A stretch of 64,000 bases of DNA from MAG-121220-bin8 sp002700465 (GCA_943789295.1 CALSTO010000001.1:620001-684000), one strand, 5' to 3'; positions 1 to 11,482 are shown, counted from the first letter of the stretch. Made by a program: numbers and translations. Notes: a model not told the origin generated them from the letters alone.

Positions 1-523
1 TTGAGATGCAGCTAGCTCAGCATCAAGCAATGTAGGGTCGAAAAAGTGATAAACATCTACAATTTTTTCATTTTCAAATCTGAATGCGTGATGTACCGGT
101 ATTTGAATCTCATTTCCAGTAATTTTCCCTGTTGCAGTCCAATAGAACCATGCCAAAGACCAAACACTTCCATTATCATAAGTTGCAGTTGTTACATTGG
201 TTGGTTGAATTTTACTATTAGAAATATCATCAAATAATGAGTGATGTAAAGCCGCCGCTCCAACCCATTCTTCTTTAGACACTTTGTTTGAATTGAAATA
301 AAAATTTCCATCATCAGCCATCAGAGATGCAGAATCCTCAAATTTATTAGCAATATAATTATCCATAAGTTCTCTGGTTAGCATGGATTCTTTACTTGAA
401 TCACTCAGTTACACCAGACCATCCACCAAATTCCATATTTGGTTCATGTTTTATTTGAATTAGTTCAGTTTCACAAGAAATAAATAATCCTAATGTAAGT
501 GTAAGTAAAATTAATTTTTTCAT
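1..523 (-). pseudogene. NTF2/SnoaL-like lipoprotein, frameshifted, cut by the left window edge
   Basis: The minus strand starts with a short lipoprotein signal (MKKLILLTLTLGLFISCE, lipobox Cys17) and runs about 40 codons to a TGA near 401. One base out of frame it continues openly to the window edge with a typical NTF2/SnoaL-like pattern: an N-terminal helix with LTRELMDNYIANKFEDSAS, then a WSLAWFYWTATGKITG strand and the VHHAFRFENEKIVDVYHFFDP strand pair. The fold is known to bind small ligands or serve as an enzyme scaffold; no specific substrate can be named. The break needs a single inserted base, like those in the next several genes, so sequencing error is as likely as true decay. Confidence 0.6.
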
Positions 524-601
524 ATTATAATATTTTATCATGAATATAAACTAATTTAAAACCTATTAGTTTTGATACTAATTTTAAACAATATTCTCAA
601 T

Positions 602-1014
602 ATGAAAGTTTTAATGGATTATGTCAATGACAATACTTTTAAAGTTAAAAATGAGTCGAAATAATGAGCTTATTAATAGACATGTGTGATCCTGACAAAA
701 AAAATCATCTTTCTCCAATGGAACTATTATTATCTGCAGTCACCTCATGTGCTGCTGTTGAAATTGTTTCTATGATAAAAAAAAGAAAAAGAGATTTTCA
801 AAATATTTTAGCTGAAACCCATGGCGACAAGAGTTGATACTTCACCAAGGTATTTTTCTTCAATCGATATTAAATATTTTATTTATTCTAGACGATTTAA
901 CAGAATAATGAGGCAGATAGATATATTTCTATGTCATTAGAAAAATATTGTTCAGTTGGGTCTACTATTAATGATAAAACTAAAATAAATCATAGCTTTG
1001 AAATTATCAGATAA
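602..1014 (+). pseudogene. OsmC family protein, several frameshifts
   Basis: Read across three frames, this stretch gives the OsmC/Ohr family signature: HLSPMELLLSAVTSCAAVEIVSMI (about residues 37-60, containing the family cysteine in SCAAVE), then VDTSPRYFSSIDIKYFI, and finally SLEKYCSVGSTINDKTKINHSFEI with the second family cysteine. OsmC proteins are small cytoplasmic thiol peroxidases or related enzymes. The frame changes near 661, 832 and 895-915. No frame is open for the full length, yet both cysteine motifs are intact. It is either a pseudogene or a gene damaged by sequencing indels. It faces the next gene convergently with a 2-base gap. Confidence 0.7.
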
Positions 1015-1016
1015 TT

Positions 1017-1997
1017 TTACTGAGACAGAGTTTTTTGCATAAATTCTTTTGCAAACTTGAAAGATTTATTTCTCGCTGTTTTATTTCCTCCAATAGTTAC
1101 TCCTCTTTCTACACAGAAAAGAAATCCTATTTTTTGTAAAAAAGGATTTGTCATAGGAATATTTAGATAATTCATTAGAATATCACCATCTGTATTAACA
1201 TCAAACATACAATCTTTGAAACTATATCCATTTTCATTAAATTCTAATTCTCCTTCTCTATCAAACCCGTGATGCGAGTTTTCGTATACGGTTATATTAC
1301 ATTTTGATTTAGCTAATTTTTCTACAAATTCATCACAAGGTTTGCAGGTGTCCAATCGTCTAAGTTCACCTATTAAGAATATGTATTGGTGCTTCACTAA
1401 AATTCATTTCCTCAAAATCAAAAAAACATGGTGGATAAAAAGCTAAATGAGATGCGAAGTTTACTGATTGTCCTAAGGCTTTTAATTATTGGTTTCCACG
1501 CAGAAAACAAGGTTACTCCTCCACCTAAGCTCCATCCAGTAATTGAAATTTTATCTTTATCTATTGAGGGTGTTTTGATCGGAAGTTTCTCCAACGCTTT
1601 ATATGCATCAAATACCATTGCTGCTACAGTAACTTGATTTTGTTTTCCAACAGTTGATTTAATATTTCGACTTTTAAAACTATTTAATTCAAAGGTAGCA
1701 TAACCTAAATCTTGATACATTTTCATAGTAATCATAGTGATGGTTTTCCATCCCTCACTTCCAGCAACTCCAATTATTAATGGATATTTTTTATTAGGTT
1801 TTATAGTATCTATAGGAACTAGTTAATTGTCCAAATACATCTTGCTTTAGAACTTCTGGATTTAGAAATAATTTCGCTAAAACTGTAAGGGTTTGAACTT
1901 GTAAAAATATTTTTTCTTTGAAAAGCTTTGACGACCAACTTAAGATGAAGTTAAAGAAGAAAAATATAAGAAATAATTTGATCTTAGAGTTATGCAT
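1017..1997 (-). pseudogene. Dienelactone hydrolase-like alpha/beta hydrolase, several frameshifts
   Basis: The pieces make one alpha/beta hydrolase. The N-terminus is hydrophobic and signal-like. The middle piece has the nucleophile elbow GWSLGGG preceded by VTVAAMVFDAYKALEKL; the last piece has the catalytic histidine in NSHHGFDREG. The acid-bearing segment, usually like GELDDWTPAKPC, reads GELRRLDTCKPC here, which is what an inserted A and a missing A a few bases apart would give: two indels that cancel. Other shifts lie near 1400 and 1740-1800. Family members hydrolyse esters or lactones; the substrate is unknown. The self-cancelling pair argues for sequence error rather than slow decay. 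Confidence 0.65.
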
Positions 1998-2051
1998 TTT
2001 ATAAAATTAAATTATTTTTTCAATTATGCTTATAATATTATTAAAGTGTGA

Positions 2052-2470
2052 CTAATCATCTCCAACTTTTTTTCCTAAATATTCTTTAGCAATTGGCGTA
2101 TTTTGGAGAACACAGTAAATTGTGTTTGTACTCTTCTCAAATAATTTACAGGATATTGAAATAAAATAATTATTAGTTACTTGTATAAATTATTGAACCC
2201 TGGAGACTTTTGAATTATTTACTTTGATACGATTTTATTAAAAGTAGTTGTTTTTTTAGATTTTCAATTTCTTTTATTCTGTTTACTGTTTTTTTCTCTT
2301 TCAATTTGAATCATTGCTCTCGAGTAGTTTCATGTTTATCTCCTGCACTACTTTTAGTTTCTTCATTTAAAGATTTTAACAAGTCTTGATCAATTTTTAA
2401 ATAATCTTTTAATTTAAAATTTATGTTGTTTTCACAATGATCAAATAATAAGTCTTTGTAAATTTTTCAT
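2052..2470 (-). pseudogene. GreA/GreB-like small protein of flavobacteria, frameshifted
   Basis: Combining frames on the minus strand gives IYKDLLFDHCENN, then NEETKSSAGDKHETTRE, an LKEKKTVNRIKEIENLKKQL coiled coil, and TPIAKEYLGKKVGDD near the end. The SSAGDKHETxR signature followed by a coiled coil and a PxxxxLxGKKVGDE-like end is typical of a flavobacterial protein of about 150 residues with a GreA/GreB-like C-terminal domain, often mislabelled 3-oxoacyl-ACP synthase. The start ATG overlaps the stop of the fucosidase reading frame by one ATGA. At least three frame changes occur (near 2463, 2310 and 2225). Function in the cell is not established. Confidence 0.55.
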
Positions 2471-3886
2471 TTGAGAGATTTGTAAAGTCCAAGTTCAGAA
2501 ACTAATGGTATATCCTTTGAATCAACAATTGTAAACCTTAATTCTTTAATTATTAAAGGTTTAAATTTTATTAATCTTTTTATTCCAATTGTTGTTCCTT
2601 TTTCAATTGTAACCCATTTTTCATTTACTTTTATTTCGAATATAAATTCTTTTATTCTTTGTCCTAGATTGATGTTCTCAGAGATTTCAAAAACATCAAC
2701 TAATTTTTCATTCTCAAGAGTAATGTTAATTATGTTATTATTATTTGATTTAAAAGGACAAAATGTATTAATATTCTTATCAATAATCTTATTAATTGGA
2801 TGACTCTTGTTATTAAATAATAATTTAGACTCTTCTAATAAATTTTTATTAAAAGTATTTTTTAAAAATTCACCAAGCTCTAGCATTCGTTGAGCATCAT
2901 TTTCATGTATCAATCCTCTTTTATCAACAGGGATATTTAAGTAATAAAGAACTGTTTAATCCAATCGAATTAAAATAAATATCAATTAATTTATCTAGAG
3001 ATTTAACCTTGTCATCTTCTTCAGGATGATAATACCATCCAGGTCTAATAGAAACATCTGTTTCAGTAGGAATAAAATGAGTTCCTAATTCTTGTCCAGA
3101 CGAAAATTTATTGTAATCTGGCATGCCCCCATACAAGCTGTCACGATAAATATTTGACCATGTAGTCTTATTTGCATAACCTTTTTCATTACCAACCCAT
3201 CTTACATCAGGACCTGCATCACTAAAAACAACTGCGTTTGGTTGTAGTTTTCTAATTATCTTATGGGTATTCGACCAGTCGTAGTATGTTTTTTTATCAA
3301 CTTTTCTTATTTCATTAGCACCTCCATAGTATCCATTTCCACCGTTAGCTCCATCAAACCATACTTCAAATATTTCTCCATAATTAGTTAAAAGTTCAGT
3401 TAATTGATTTCTAAAGTATGTAATATAATTTTCTGTTCCATAATCTGGATGATTTCTGTCCCAGGGTGATAAGTATATTCCTAGTTTTAAATCGTATTTT
3501 TTACATGATTTTTCTAAATCTTTTATCAAATCTCCCTTGCCATTTTTCCATGAACTATTTTTAACTGAATGTTCTGTGTATTTACTTGGCCAGAGTGAAA
3601 ATCCATCATGATGTTTTGCTGTTATTATTATTCCTTTCATGCCTGATTCTTTAATTATTCTAGCCCATTGATCTGTATCAAGTTCAGACGGATTAAAAGT
3701 TGTTGGTGATTCATCACCATAACCCCATTCCATGTTAGTAAATGTGTTCATGTTGAAATGAATAAAAGCATAATATTCCATCTCCTGCCATAATTTTTGT
3801 CTTTCTGAGGGAATTGGCTCTACAGTTTCATATGTTTGATTACAAGAGTATAGAATTATAATAACAAGGCTTAAAATATTTTTCAC
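2467..3886 (-). CDS. GH29 alpha-L-fucosidase lipoprotein, one frameshift
   Basis: A secreted alpha-L-fucosidase that would remove terminal fucose from glycans. A short signal ends in a lipobox cysteine (LYSC, residue 15). The GH29 catalytic barrel shows YYAFIHFNMNTFTNMEWG near residue 38, the AKHHDGFSLWPS motif near 90, and the nucleophile aspartate in EVWFDGANG near 175. The GGNGYYGGAN insert after it is typical of the 1,3/1,4-acting subfamily B. The frame breaks near 2920: deleting one A in the sense strand restores LLLNIPVDKRGLIHENDAQRM, the normal end of the barrel, followed by a C-terminal beta-sandwich domain. The product is probably full length in the organism. Confidence 0.85.
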
Positions 3887-3938
3887 ATCTTTAAATTAGG
3901 GTTTTTATTTTATTAACTTAGATTTAAAATTTAATATA

Positions 3939-4971
3939 ATGCCAAAAATATTAGTAACGGGTGGGTTAGGCTATATTGGAAGTCACACAGTTGTCGAGTT
4001 AGCATAATCAGGGTTATGAAGTTATAATTATTGATGACCTATCAAATACCTCATTAAATGTATTATCTAATGTTTGTAAAATCACCAATTCATCATTAAA
4101 TTTTGTTGAGTTAGATTTAAAAAACTCTGTTAAGACAAAAGAATTTATTTCAAACAATAATGATATTGATGGTGTAATACATTTTGCAGCTTCAAAAGCA
4201 GTCGGAGAAAGTGTTGAAGATCCTTTAAAGTATTATAATAATAATCTTTCTTCCTTGATTAATCTATTAAAGGAATTAATTAAATTAAATAGGCAGATAA
4301 ATTTTATTTTTAGTTCTTCTGCCACTGTTTATGGAAAACCAATTAATCTTCCAATCACCGAATTTGAACCAATTAAAAAAGCAGAATCACCTTATGGTAA
4401 TACTAAGCAAATAGGAGAGGAGATAATTAGAGATTTAGTAATTTCAAATTCAAATTTTAAAGCTATTTCATTAAGATATTTTAATCCTATAGGAGCACAT
4501 TCTTCATCTTTAATTGGTGAATTACCAATCGGGGTTCCTCAGAATTTAGTTCCGTATATTACTCAAACAGCAATTGGAATTAGAAAGGAATTAACTGTTT
4601 TTGGAAATAATTATTCAACTAATGATGGTTCTTGTATTAGAGATTATATTCATGTAGTTGATTTAGCAAAAGCTCATACAAAATCTTTATATAAACTTCT
4701 TAATGTTAATGAAGATAACTACTACGATACTTTTAATATTGGAACAGGAAAAGGGACTTCTGTCTTGGAGCTTATTAATTGTTTTGAAACAGTTACTGGA
4801 AATAAATTAAATTTTAAAATTGGAGATCGTAGAAAAGGAGATGTTGCAGAATGTTATGCTGATGTTTCTAAATCAAATGAACATTTAAATTGGAAATCTA
4901 AACTTTCAATTGAGGATGCTCTTTTGTCATCATGGAATTGGGAAAAAAATATAAAAAATGAAAAATTATAA
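3939..4971 (+). CDS. galE: UDP-glucose 4-epimerase GalE, one frameshift near the N-terminus
   Basis: Interconverts UDP-glucose and UDP-galactose with bound NAD. The N-terminus MPKILVTGGLGYIGSH carries the Rossmann GxxGxxG motif, followed after the frameshift by IIIDDLSNTS, VIHFAASKAVGES, SSSATVYGKP (catalytic Ser/Thr) and SPYGNTK with the YxxxK catalytic pair, then LRYFNPIGAH and the RDYIHVVDLAKAH end. A stop appears after about 22 codons; removing one T at about 4004 joins ELA to NQGYEVI and restores one open frame of about 344 residues, the normal GalE size. The next gene starts 14 bases before its stop, so the two are cotranscribed. Confidence 0.9.
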
Positions 4972-6342
4972 TAGAAGGAATTTTTTAAAAAAATCTACTC
5001 TTGGGGCAGTCGCTGCATCAACTCTTAGTATTAGTTGTCAAGAAAATATGTTAAAATCTCCTCCAGGAAATTATATGGGTAGATTTTTCTGATAAACCTT
5101 TCAAAAATATTAAAGCTGCTTTTATTGGACTTGGTGCAAGAGGCCCTGGTCATTTAAAAAATTTTTCTACTCTAAAAAATACTCAGGTAGTGGCATTGTG
5201 TGACTTATATGAAGATAATGTAAAAAGGGAGTCTGAAAGATTGAAAAACTATAATGATTTTTCAAATGATGTAATGTTATATTGGGGAAATGAAAATATT
5301 TGGAAATCAATGCTTAAGGAAACTAAGCCTGATATAGTTTTTATATGTACTAATTGGAAAAATCATGCTCCTATGGTCATACAAACTATGATTGATGGAG
5401 CTCATGCTTTTTGTGAAGTCCCTCTTGCTCTTACAACTAATGAAATGTGGGATATTGTTAATACGTCTGAAAAAACTCAGAAGCACTGTATGATGATGGA
5501 GAATGTTAATTATGGTAGAGAAGAATTGATGTATCTAAATATGTGCAGAAAAGGAGTTATTGGTGATCTATTACATGCTGAAGCTGCGTATATTCATGAA
5601 CTTAGATTTCAAATGAATCAAGAAGATAGAGGTACAGGATCCTGGAGAACGAATCATTATGCTGAAGGAAATGGTAATTTATATCCAACTCATGGACTTG
5701 GCCCTGTAGCTCAATATATGAACATAGCTAGAAAAGAAGATAATTTTAAAACAATTGTTTCGTATTCAACACCAGCTATAGGAAGAAAATTATATGCTAA
5801 CAAGAATTTTGATAAAGATCATAAATGGAATAAATTAAACTACAATAATGGAGATTTAAACACTTCAATTATAAAAACAAATTTAGGAAGGACAATTTTA
5901 GTTCAGTGGGACGAAACAAGTCCTAGACCATATACTAGACATAACTTAATTCAAGGTTCAAAAGGTACGCTTACAGGTTTTCCAACAAGAGTAGCTCTAG
6001 AAAGTGGTTTTGAAGGAGTTTCTAAAGATCATCACTCATGGATTCAAGGAAAAGATTTAGAACTACTTTATGATAAAGTATGATCATCCTTTATATAAAA
6101 AGTTAAATTCTAAAACAAAGCAATCTGGACATGGTGGTATGGATGGAATAATGATGTATCGCATAGTAGAATGTTTACAAAAAGGTCTACCACTTGATCA
6201 AAATGTATATGAAGGATGTTTTTGGAGTGCTGTTACACCTTTGAGCGGAAAGTCAATTAATGAGGATGGAATGCCACAGGAATTTCCAGATTTTACTAGA
6301 GGAAATTGGAAAAAAACACTTCCACTTAAGATAATAACATAA
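4958..6342 (+). CDS. GH109-like Gfo/Idh/MocA family protein, two frameshifts
   Basis: A secreted NAD-dependent Gfo/Idh/MocA protein of the kind that includes GH109 alpha-N-acetylgalactosaminidases. The leader has a twin-arginine pattern (RRNFLKKS) and a lipobox-like SISC. The nucleotide-binding segment reads AAFIGLGARGPGHL; further motifs are FICTNWKNHAPM, AFCEVPLALT, a long central region with NHYAEGNGNLYPTHGLGPVAQY, and the C-terminal SGHGGMDGIMMYRIVECLQKG, all usual for the GH109 group. A one-base insertion near 5080 (GGG for GG) and another near 6078 split the frame; removing both gives about 460 residues. It overlaps galE and abuts the nucleotidyltransferase, so an operon is likely. Confidence 0.8.
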
Positions 6343-7188
6343 ATGATGATTAATGATTCTTTAATCATTTTGGCAGCTGGTCTTTCTTCTAGAATGAAAA
6401 AATCAGTTTCAGTCAATAATTTAAGTAAAAATTCAATTGAACAAGCAAATAACAGAGAGAAAGGATTGATAGGAATAGATAAAAATGGAAAGCCATTAAT
6501 TCATTATTTATTACTCAACGCAAAATCTGCAGGTTTTAAAACAATATATTTAGTAATTGGAAAAAATTCTAAAAATTTTAAAAATTATTTTAATGAAAAT
6601 AAATACAATGGTTTAGAAATTAAATTTGCTATTCAATATCTTGAAAAAAACAGAACAAAACCCTCTGGAACTGCGGATGCATTATTTCAAGCTGTGACTC
6701 AATTTCCGTCACTAAAATCTTCACATTTCTGTGTTTGTAACAGTGATAATCTTTATTCCTCTAAAGCTCTGTATAGTGTAAGAACCACTACTTTTTCAAA
6801 CGCATTTATTTCTTATGACAAAAACTACCTCAATTTTAGCATAAAAAAAATCAACTCTTTTTCAATTTTAAAACTTAATAGTAATGGATTTTTAGAAGAT
6901 ATTTTAGAAAAGCCTGAGTTAAAAGATTATGACTCTTTTAAGGACAAAAACGGTAAAATAAGAGTTAATATGAATCTTTTTAAATTTAATGGTTTAGTAT
7001 TCTTGGATTATTTAAAAAGCTGTCCGTATGACAAAATAAGAAATGAAAAAGAATTACCAACTGCAGTTTTAAACTTAGCAAAAGACAAACCAGAATCTGT
7101 TTATGGAATTCCATTTGAAGAACATGTGCCAGATCTTACATCAAAAGATGATATTACTACTTTAAATAAGTTATTGGATTCAAATTAA
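6343..7188 (+). CDS. Sugar-1-phosphate nucleotidyltransferase
   Basis: Predicted cytoplasmic NTP-transferase that makes a nucleotide sugar from a sugar 1-phosphate. The N-terminus IILAAGLSSRMKK is the nucleotide-binding signature of the family; GTADALFQAV near residue 110 and CVCNSDNLYS near 127 (metal-binding Asp) follow. The 281 residues fit a single-domain enzyme without a left-handed beta-helix. Its start ATG directly follows the stop of the GH109-like gene, and galE lies just upstream, so a UTP-glucose or galactose 1-phosphate role is plausible but not proven. An ATG ATG pair leaves the start ambiguous by one codon. It converges with the GH13 gene at a 2-base gap. Confidence 0.75.
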   Translation: MMINDSLIILAAGLSSRMKKSVSVNNLSKNSIEQANNREKGLIGIDKNGKPLIHYLLLNAKSAGFKTIYLVIGKNSKNFKNYFNENKYNGLEIKFAIQYLEKNRTKPSGTADALFQAVTQFPSLKSSHFCVCNSDNLYSSKALYSVRTTTFSNAFISYDKNYLNFSIKKINSFSILKLNSNGFLEDILEKPELKDYDSFKDKNGKIRVNMNLFKFNGLVFLDYLKSCPYDKIRNEKELPTAVLNLAKDKPESVYGIPFEEHVPDLTSKDDITTLNKLLDSN

Positions 7189-7190
7189 TT

Positions 7191-8533
7191 TTATTTTAAA
7201 AAATGGTACTCCCATTCTTTTAAAGAATTACTTTTTAGATTGTATTTACTTTTATTTAATAAACTTTGAAAATCATCTTCTATTTCAGTTTTGAATTCTA
7301 ATTTTTCATTTGAAAGATTTGCAATAAAATACATTGACTCATTACCCTTTGACCTTTTAAAGCAAACTATTTTATTATTTTCCATTTCTATTACTTCAAA
7401 TTTAATCTCTGGATCAATATTTAATAAATCGTTTTCTTTTTTGATTATGTTCAAATTTGAATAAAAAGTATAAAAATCTGATTTATTTTTAGGAATAAAA
7501 TCTTTTTCAAAAAACTCTAATCTTTTCTCTAAACCATATTCTTGTCCATTATAAATAAGAGGCATACCTGGAAGAAAGTATGTTATTGCACCAAAGGTTT
7601 TAGCTCCTTTTCCATATCTATCGAAAACTGTTCCAGCCCACGTATTCTCATCATGGTTTGACGTGAAGTTCATTAAAATATGACTAGAACTATAGTCATT
7701 TATATTTCGATTTATATTGTCTTTTAAATCATTAGATGTTTTTTCTTTTTTATAAATGCTATTTAAAACGTGATGTCCAGACCAATTGTAACTCATATCA
7801 AACATTTCAATAAGTTCAAATCCCCCAGGATGATACCCATCAGATTCTGCCAACATTAAAACATTTTTTATCTTTTTAAGCCTTGTCTATAGATTTCTTC
7901 CAGAAGGAAGGAGGACAACTGTGTGCAGCATCCAAGTCTATATCCATCAATATCATGTTCTTTAACCCAGTACTCCATTGCTTCAATCATTTCATTTTGC
8001 ATATCCATATTATCAAAATTTAGATCAGCTACATCAGTCCAGCCCCAGGATTTTCCAGTATCTGGATTAATAGGGTCTGTAATCTCTCCATCATTATTTT
8101 TTGTATAGTATTCTGGGTTTGTTTTTATCCAATCATGATCCCAGCCTGTATGATTTGCAACCCAATCAAGTATTACAAGCATATCATGTTTATGAGCCTC
8201 TGCTATTAATTCATCAAGATCATTTTTATTTCCAAATTCAGGATTTACAGCTTTATAATCTGAAATTGAATAGTAACTTCCTAATGTTCCTTTTCTGTTT
8301 GTTTTTGAAATTGGATGAATTGGCATTAACCAAATTATCTTGACTCCTAAATCTTTTAATTTGTAAATATCCTTAGTGAAATCTTCAAACTTACCAGACT
8401 CTGAATATTGTCTGATGTTTGCTTCATAAATTACACCATCTTTTATTTGATTAATATTAAAACTTGTTGATAATTCTTTTTGATCATTACATGAAATCAA
8501 AAAAAGTAAAAAGAGTAGTAAAGTTTTTTTCAT
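7191..8533 (-). CDS. GH13 alpha-amylase family lipoprotein, frameshifted
   Basis: Secreted or periplasmic alpha-glucan hydrolase, last gene of the maltose operon. Leader with lipobox LISC (Cys15). The GH13 regions are visible in order: VIYEANIRQYSESG, region I DWVANHTGWDH, region II DGYRLDAAH (catalytic Asp), region III MLAESDGYH (acid/base Glu) and region IV FTSNHDENTW. The reading frame fails around 7860-7910: dropping one T restores DGYRLDAAHSCPPSFWKKSIDKA, and at least two further missing bases in an A-rich run are needed to reach KNVLMLAESDG. All catalytic residues are kept, so I read it as one gene of about 445 residues, not a decayed one. Confidence 0.85.
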
Positions 8534-8540
8534 AACAATT

Positions 8541-10837
8541 TTAATTTTTTAAGGAAGTATCTGCATTATTTATAACTATATTGATTTTATCACCACTGAT
8601 TAATCTAACTGAGGTTACTTTCATGATTAACGTTAATTTCAATTTTTCTGTTTTTTAAATTTACTTTAAAAGAGTAGCTCTCCCATTGTTTTGGAATCTT
8701 AGTATTTAAATAAACTTTGTCATTAATTATTTTTAACACCTGCAAACCCCTCAACAATACTCATCCAAGTTCCACCCATCGAAGTAATATGTAAACCTTG
8801 TTTTATTTCCTTATTGTAATCATCTAAGATCCAATCTACTTGCTCTAACAAAATAATCGTATGCTTTATTTAAGTCATTTGTTTCTTGACGCTAAGAATA
8901 CTAGTGTATACATGCAGATAAGAGAAGATTCGTGAACTGTAAATTGCTCATAATAATTAAAGTTCTTTCTAAAAGTTCATCATTACTAAAATCATCTTCG
9001 AAAAAATAAAAACCTTGTAAAACATCGGCTTGTTTAATGTAAGGAGATCTTAAGAATTTTATCCCAAGACCAATGTTGATTTATAGGACGTTGATTAATA
9101 GGAATACTAGATACAGGCTGTAGATCTTTATTTAAAAAACCATCATTTTGAATAAAAACATCTAAATCCTTACAATAGGGAAGATAAATATTGTTAATAA
9201 TTTTGTTCCACTTAGAAATCTCTGTTTTATCTAGTGTTGTTTCATTTAATATTTTTTTGTAATGATCTAAATTGCTATCTGCTATTTCTTTAAGTGTTTC
9301 GTTTGTATATTCTAAGCACCATTTTGCACTATAATTAGTATACCAATTGTTGTCTACATTATTTTCGTATTCGTTAGGGCCAGTAACTCCAAGAATTACA
9401 TATTTATTTAAAGCATTTGAATAATTAACTCTTTGTTCCCAAAATCTTGAAATAGCGATTAATATTTTAATTCCTTTATTAATCATAAACTCATTGTCAT
9501 CAGAAAAATTCAAATATTTCTTTATGGCCTGAGCTATAGCAGCATTTCTATGAATTTCTTCAAATGTAATTTCCCATTCATTGTGACATTCTTCTCCGTT
9601 AGCTGTAACCATTGGGTATAATGCTGCTCCATGATTTAAACCAATCTTTTCAGCATTTAATATTGCATTAGGCAGTTGATCGTATCGTTGTTTTAAAAGA
9701 TTTTTTGCAACATTAGAATCTTTAGTTCCAAGATAAAAAGGAATACAATAAGCTTCTGTGTCCCAATATGTAACACCACCATATTTTTCACCTGTAAAAC
9801 CTTTTGGTCCAATATTTAATTTAGGATCTTTCCCGTTAAAGGTTTGATTTAAATGGTATATGTTAAATCTTACAGCCTGTTGAGATTTTACATCACCATC
9901 AATTATTACATCTGAGTTATCCCATATTTTACTCCATTCTTTTTTATTTTCATCCATAAGATTTGCAAAACCCTGCTTTAGCGCTGATTCTATTTCATGT
10001 TTAATAACATTTTTAAATTCCTCTACAGGAGTGTCGTTAGAATTAACATATCCTCCTAATTTTAAAATTGATAATTCATGATTTTTATCAAGATCAAATG
10101 TACTTGAGCAACCAATTAGGTTTTTATTATTACTTCGAATATAATTTGCTTCTATTGCTATTGAGTTTATAAAATATTTTGATTTTATAAATGTTGTTAT
10201 TTCAAAATCAGAATTTATTATTTTAGAATTAACTGTGCTAAAATTTTTTTCAGTTGAAGTTTCTATAGTTTCAAGAAATGGTTCATTCCAATTTGCATCA
10301 TTATTTTTAACATCAATATCAATTGATGGTAAAACTTTTATTTTAAGACTACTATTTAATGCTTTAATTTGAATATTTTATTACTCCGATATTTTCTCTT
10401 TTAAGAGAAATAAACTTTTTTGATTTGATTTCTATTTCATCAGAATCAGATATTTCAAGATGAACTTTTCTTTCACACCATCCTTCTTTCATGTTTAATT
10501 CTCTCCTGTAAGAAATGATTTTACATTTACTTAAGTCTAATAGTTTATTATTAATTTCAATTTTAATACTATTCCAGTTAGGGCAATTAACCATTTTTGC
10601 AAAGTAATCCGGATAACCTTTTTTCCACCATCCGACTTTAGTCTTGTCCTTATAATAAATTCCACTTATGTAATTTCCAATGCTCTTATTTCCTGAAAAA
10701 CTCTCCTCAAAGTTCCCTCTTTGACCAATTTTACCATTACCTAAACTAAAAATACTTTCTGAATCAATCATTTTAGATTGATCAAACTTATCTTCTATTA
10801 TGGACCAAGGATCTAATATGTAATTATTGTCTAACAT
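8541..10837 (-). CDS. GH65 maltose phosphorylase-like enzyme, several frameshifts
   Basis: Cytoplasmic phosphorolysis of maltose (or a related disaccharide) to beta-glucose 1-phosphate and glucose. The N-terminus reads WSIIEDKFDQSKMIDSES and SLGNGKIGQRGNFEE, as in GH65. The barrel has GEKYGGVTYWDTEAYCIPFYL, HGAALYPMVTANGEECHNEWEI and GVTGPNEYENNVDNNWYTN, which carries the family catalytic glutamate. The C-terminus gives TSMGGTWMSIVEGFAG. Frame breaks occur near 10370 and 9055 and repeatedly between about 8750 and 8930; deleting single bases restores KYSNIQIKALN and KILRSPYIKQADVLQG. Reconstructed length is about 765 residues, normal for the family. Its start overlaps the end of pgmB by 7 bases, coupling phosphorolysis to the mutase. 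Confidence 0.85.
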
Positions 10838-11481
10838 ATTTGAAAATCTTTAAATTTTATTTCTTGAAAATTTTTAAAAACTTTACTTGCCACATTTAAT
10901 TTTATAGAATTTCCAATTCCCACAGTTGTCATGTTAATTTCATTTCCTGCTATTATACCAGCTTCAGAATCTTCAAATACAACGCAATTACTAGGATTTG
11001 AATTTGTTAGCTTAGAGGCTATAATAAAGCCTTCAGGATCAGGTTTAGATGCTCTAACACTATTACCGTCAACTATTGCATCAAAAAACCCATGAAGATT
11101 AAGTTTGTTTAAAATGAATTTGGCATTTTTGCTTGAAGAATATAATGCAACTGAATGATTTTGTTCTTTTGCATTTTTTATAAAATCTTGTACTCCATCA
11201 ATTATGTTTGAGGAGTTTAGTTTTGATATTTTTTCCAAATAAATTTTATTTTTTTTATTAAGTAATGATTCAAACTTACTTTGACTTATTTTGAGATTTG
11301 TCCATTGTAATATTTTCAAAAGACATTTGTTTCTACTAACTCCTTTAAGTTCTTCATTCTGTTCTTTTGTTAGATTATATCCCAAATCATTGCAAATTAT
11401 TTTCCATGCTTGATAATGGTACTTTTCGGTGTTCGTAATAACACCATCTAGATCAAATATAAAAGTGGGAAATTTTCTCAT
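10831..11481 (-). CDS. pgmB: Beta-phosphoglucomutase
   Basis: Converts beta-glucose 1-phosphate from the GH65 phosphorylase to glucose 6-phosphate. HAD-superfamily motif I is FDLDGVITNTEKYHY near residue 9 (nucleophile and acid/base Asp), a helical cap follows, motif II is ALYSSSKNA near 112, and the lysine motif is RASKPDPEGF near 144 with VVFEDSEAGIIAG near 168. The size (216 residues) is normal. It sits between the MFS transporter (1-base gap) and GH65 (7-base overlap), the usual order of a Bacteroidota maltose operon. This is the first intact gene after the indel-rich left end. Confidence 0.93.
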   Translation of the reverse strand: MRKFPTFIFDLDGVITNTEKYHYQAWKIICNDLGYNLTKEQNEELKGVSRNKCLLKILQWTNLKISQSKFESLLNKKNKIYLEKISKLNSSNIIDGVQDFIKNAKEQNHSVALYSSSKNAKFILNKLNLHGFFDAIVDGNSVRASKPDPEGFIIASKLTNSNPSNCVVFEDSEAGIIAGNEINMTTVGIGNSIKLNVASKVFKNFQEIKFKDFQIC

Positions 11482-11482
11482 C

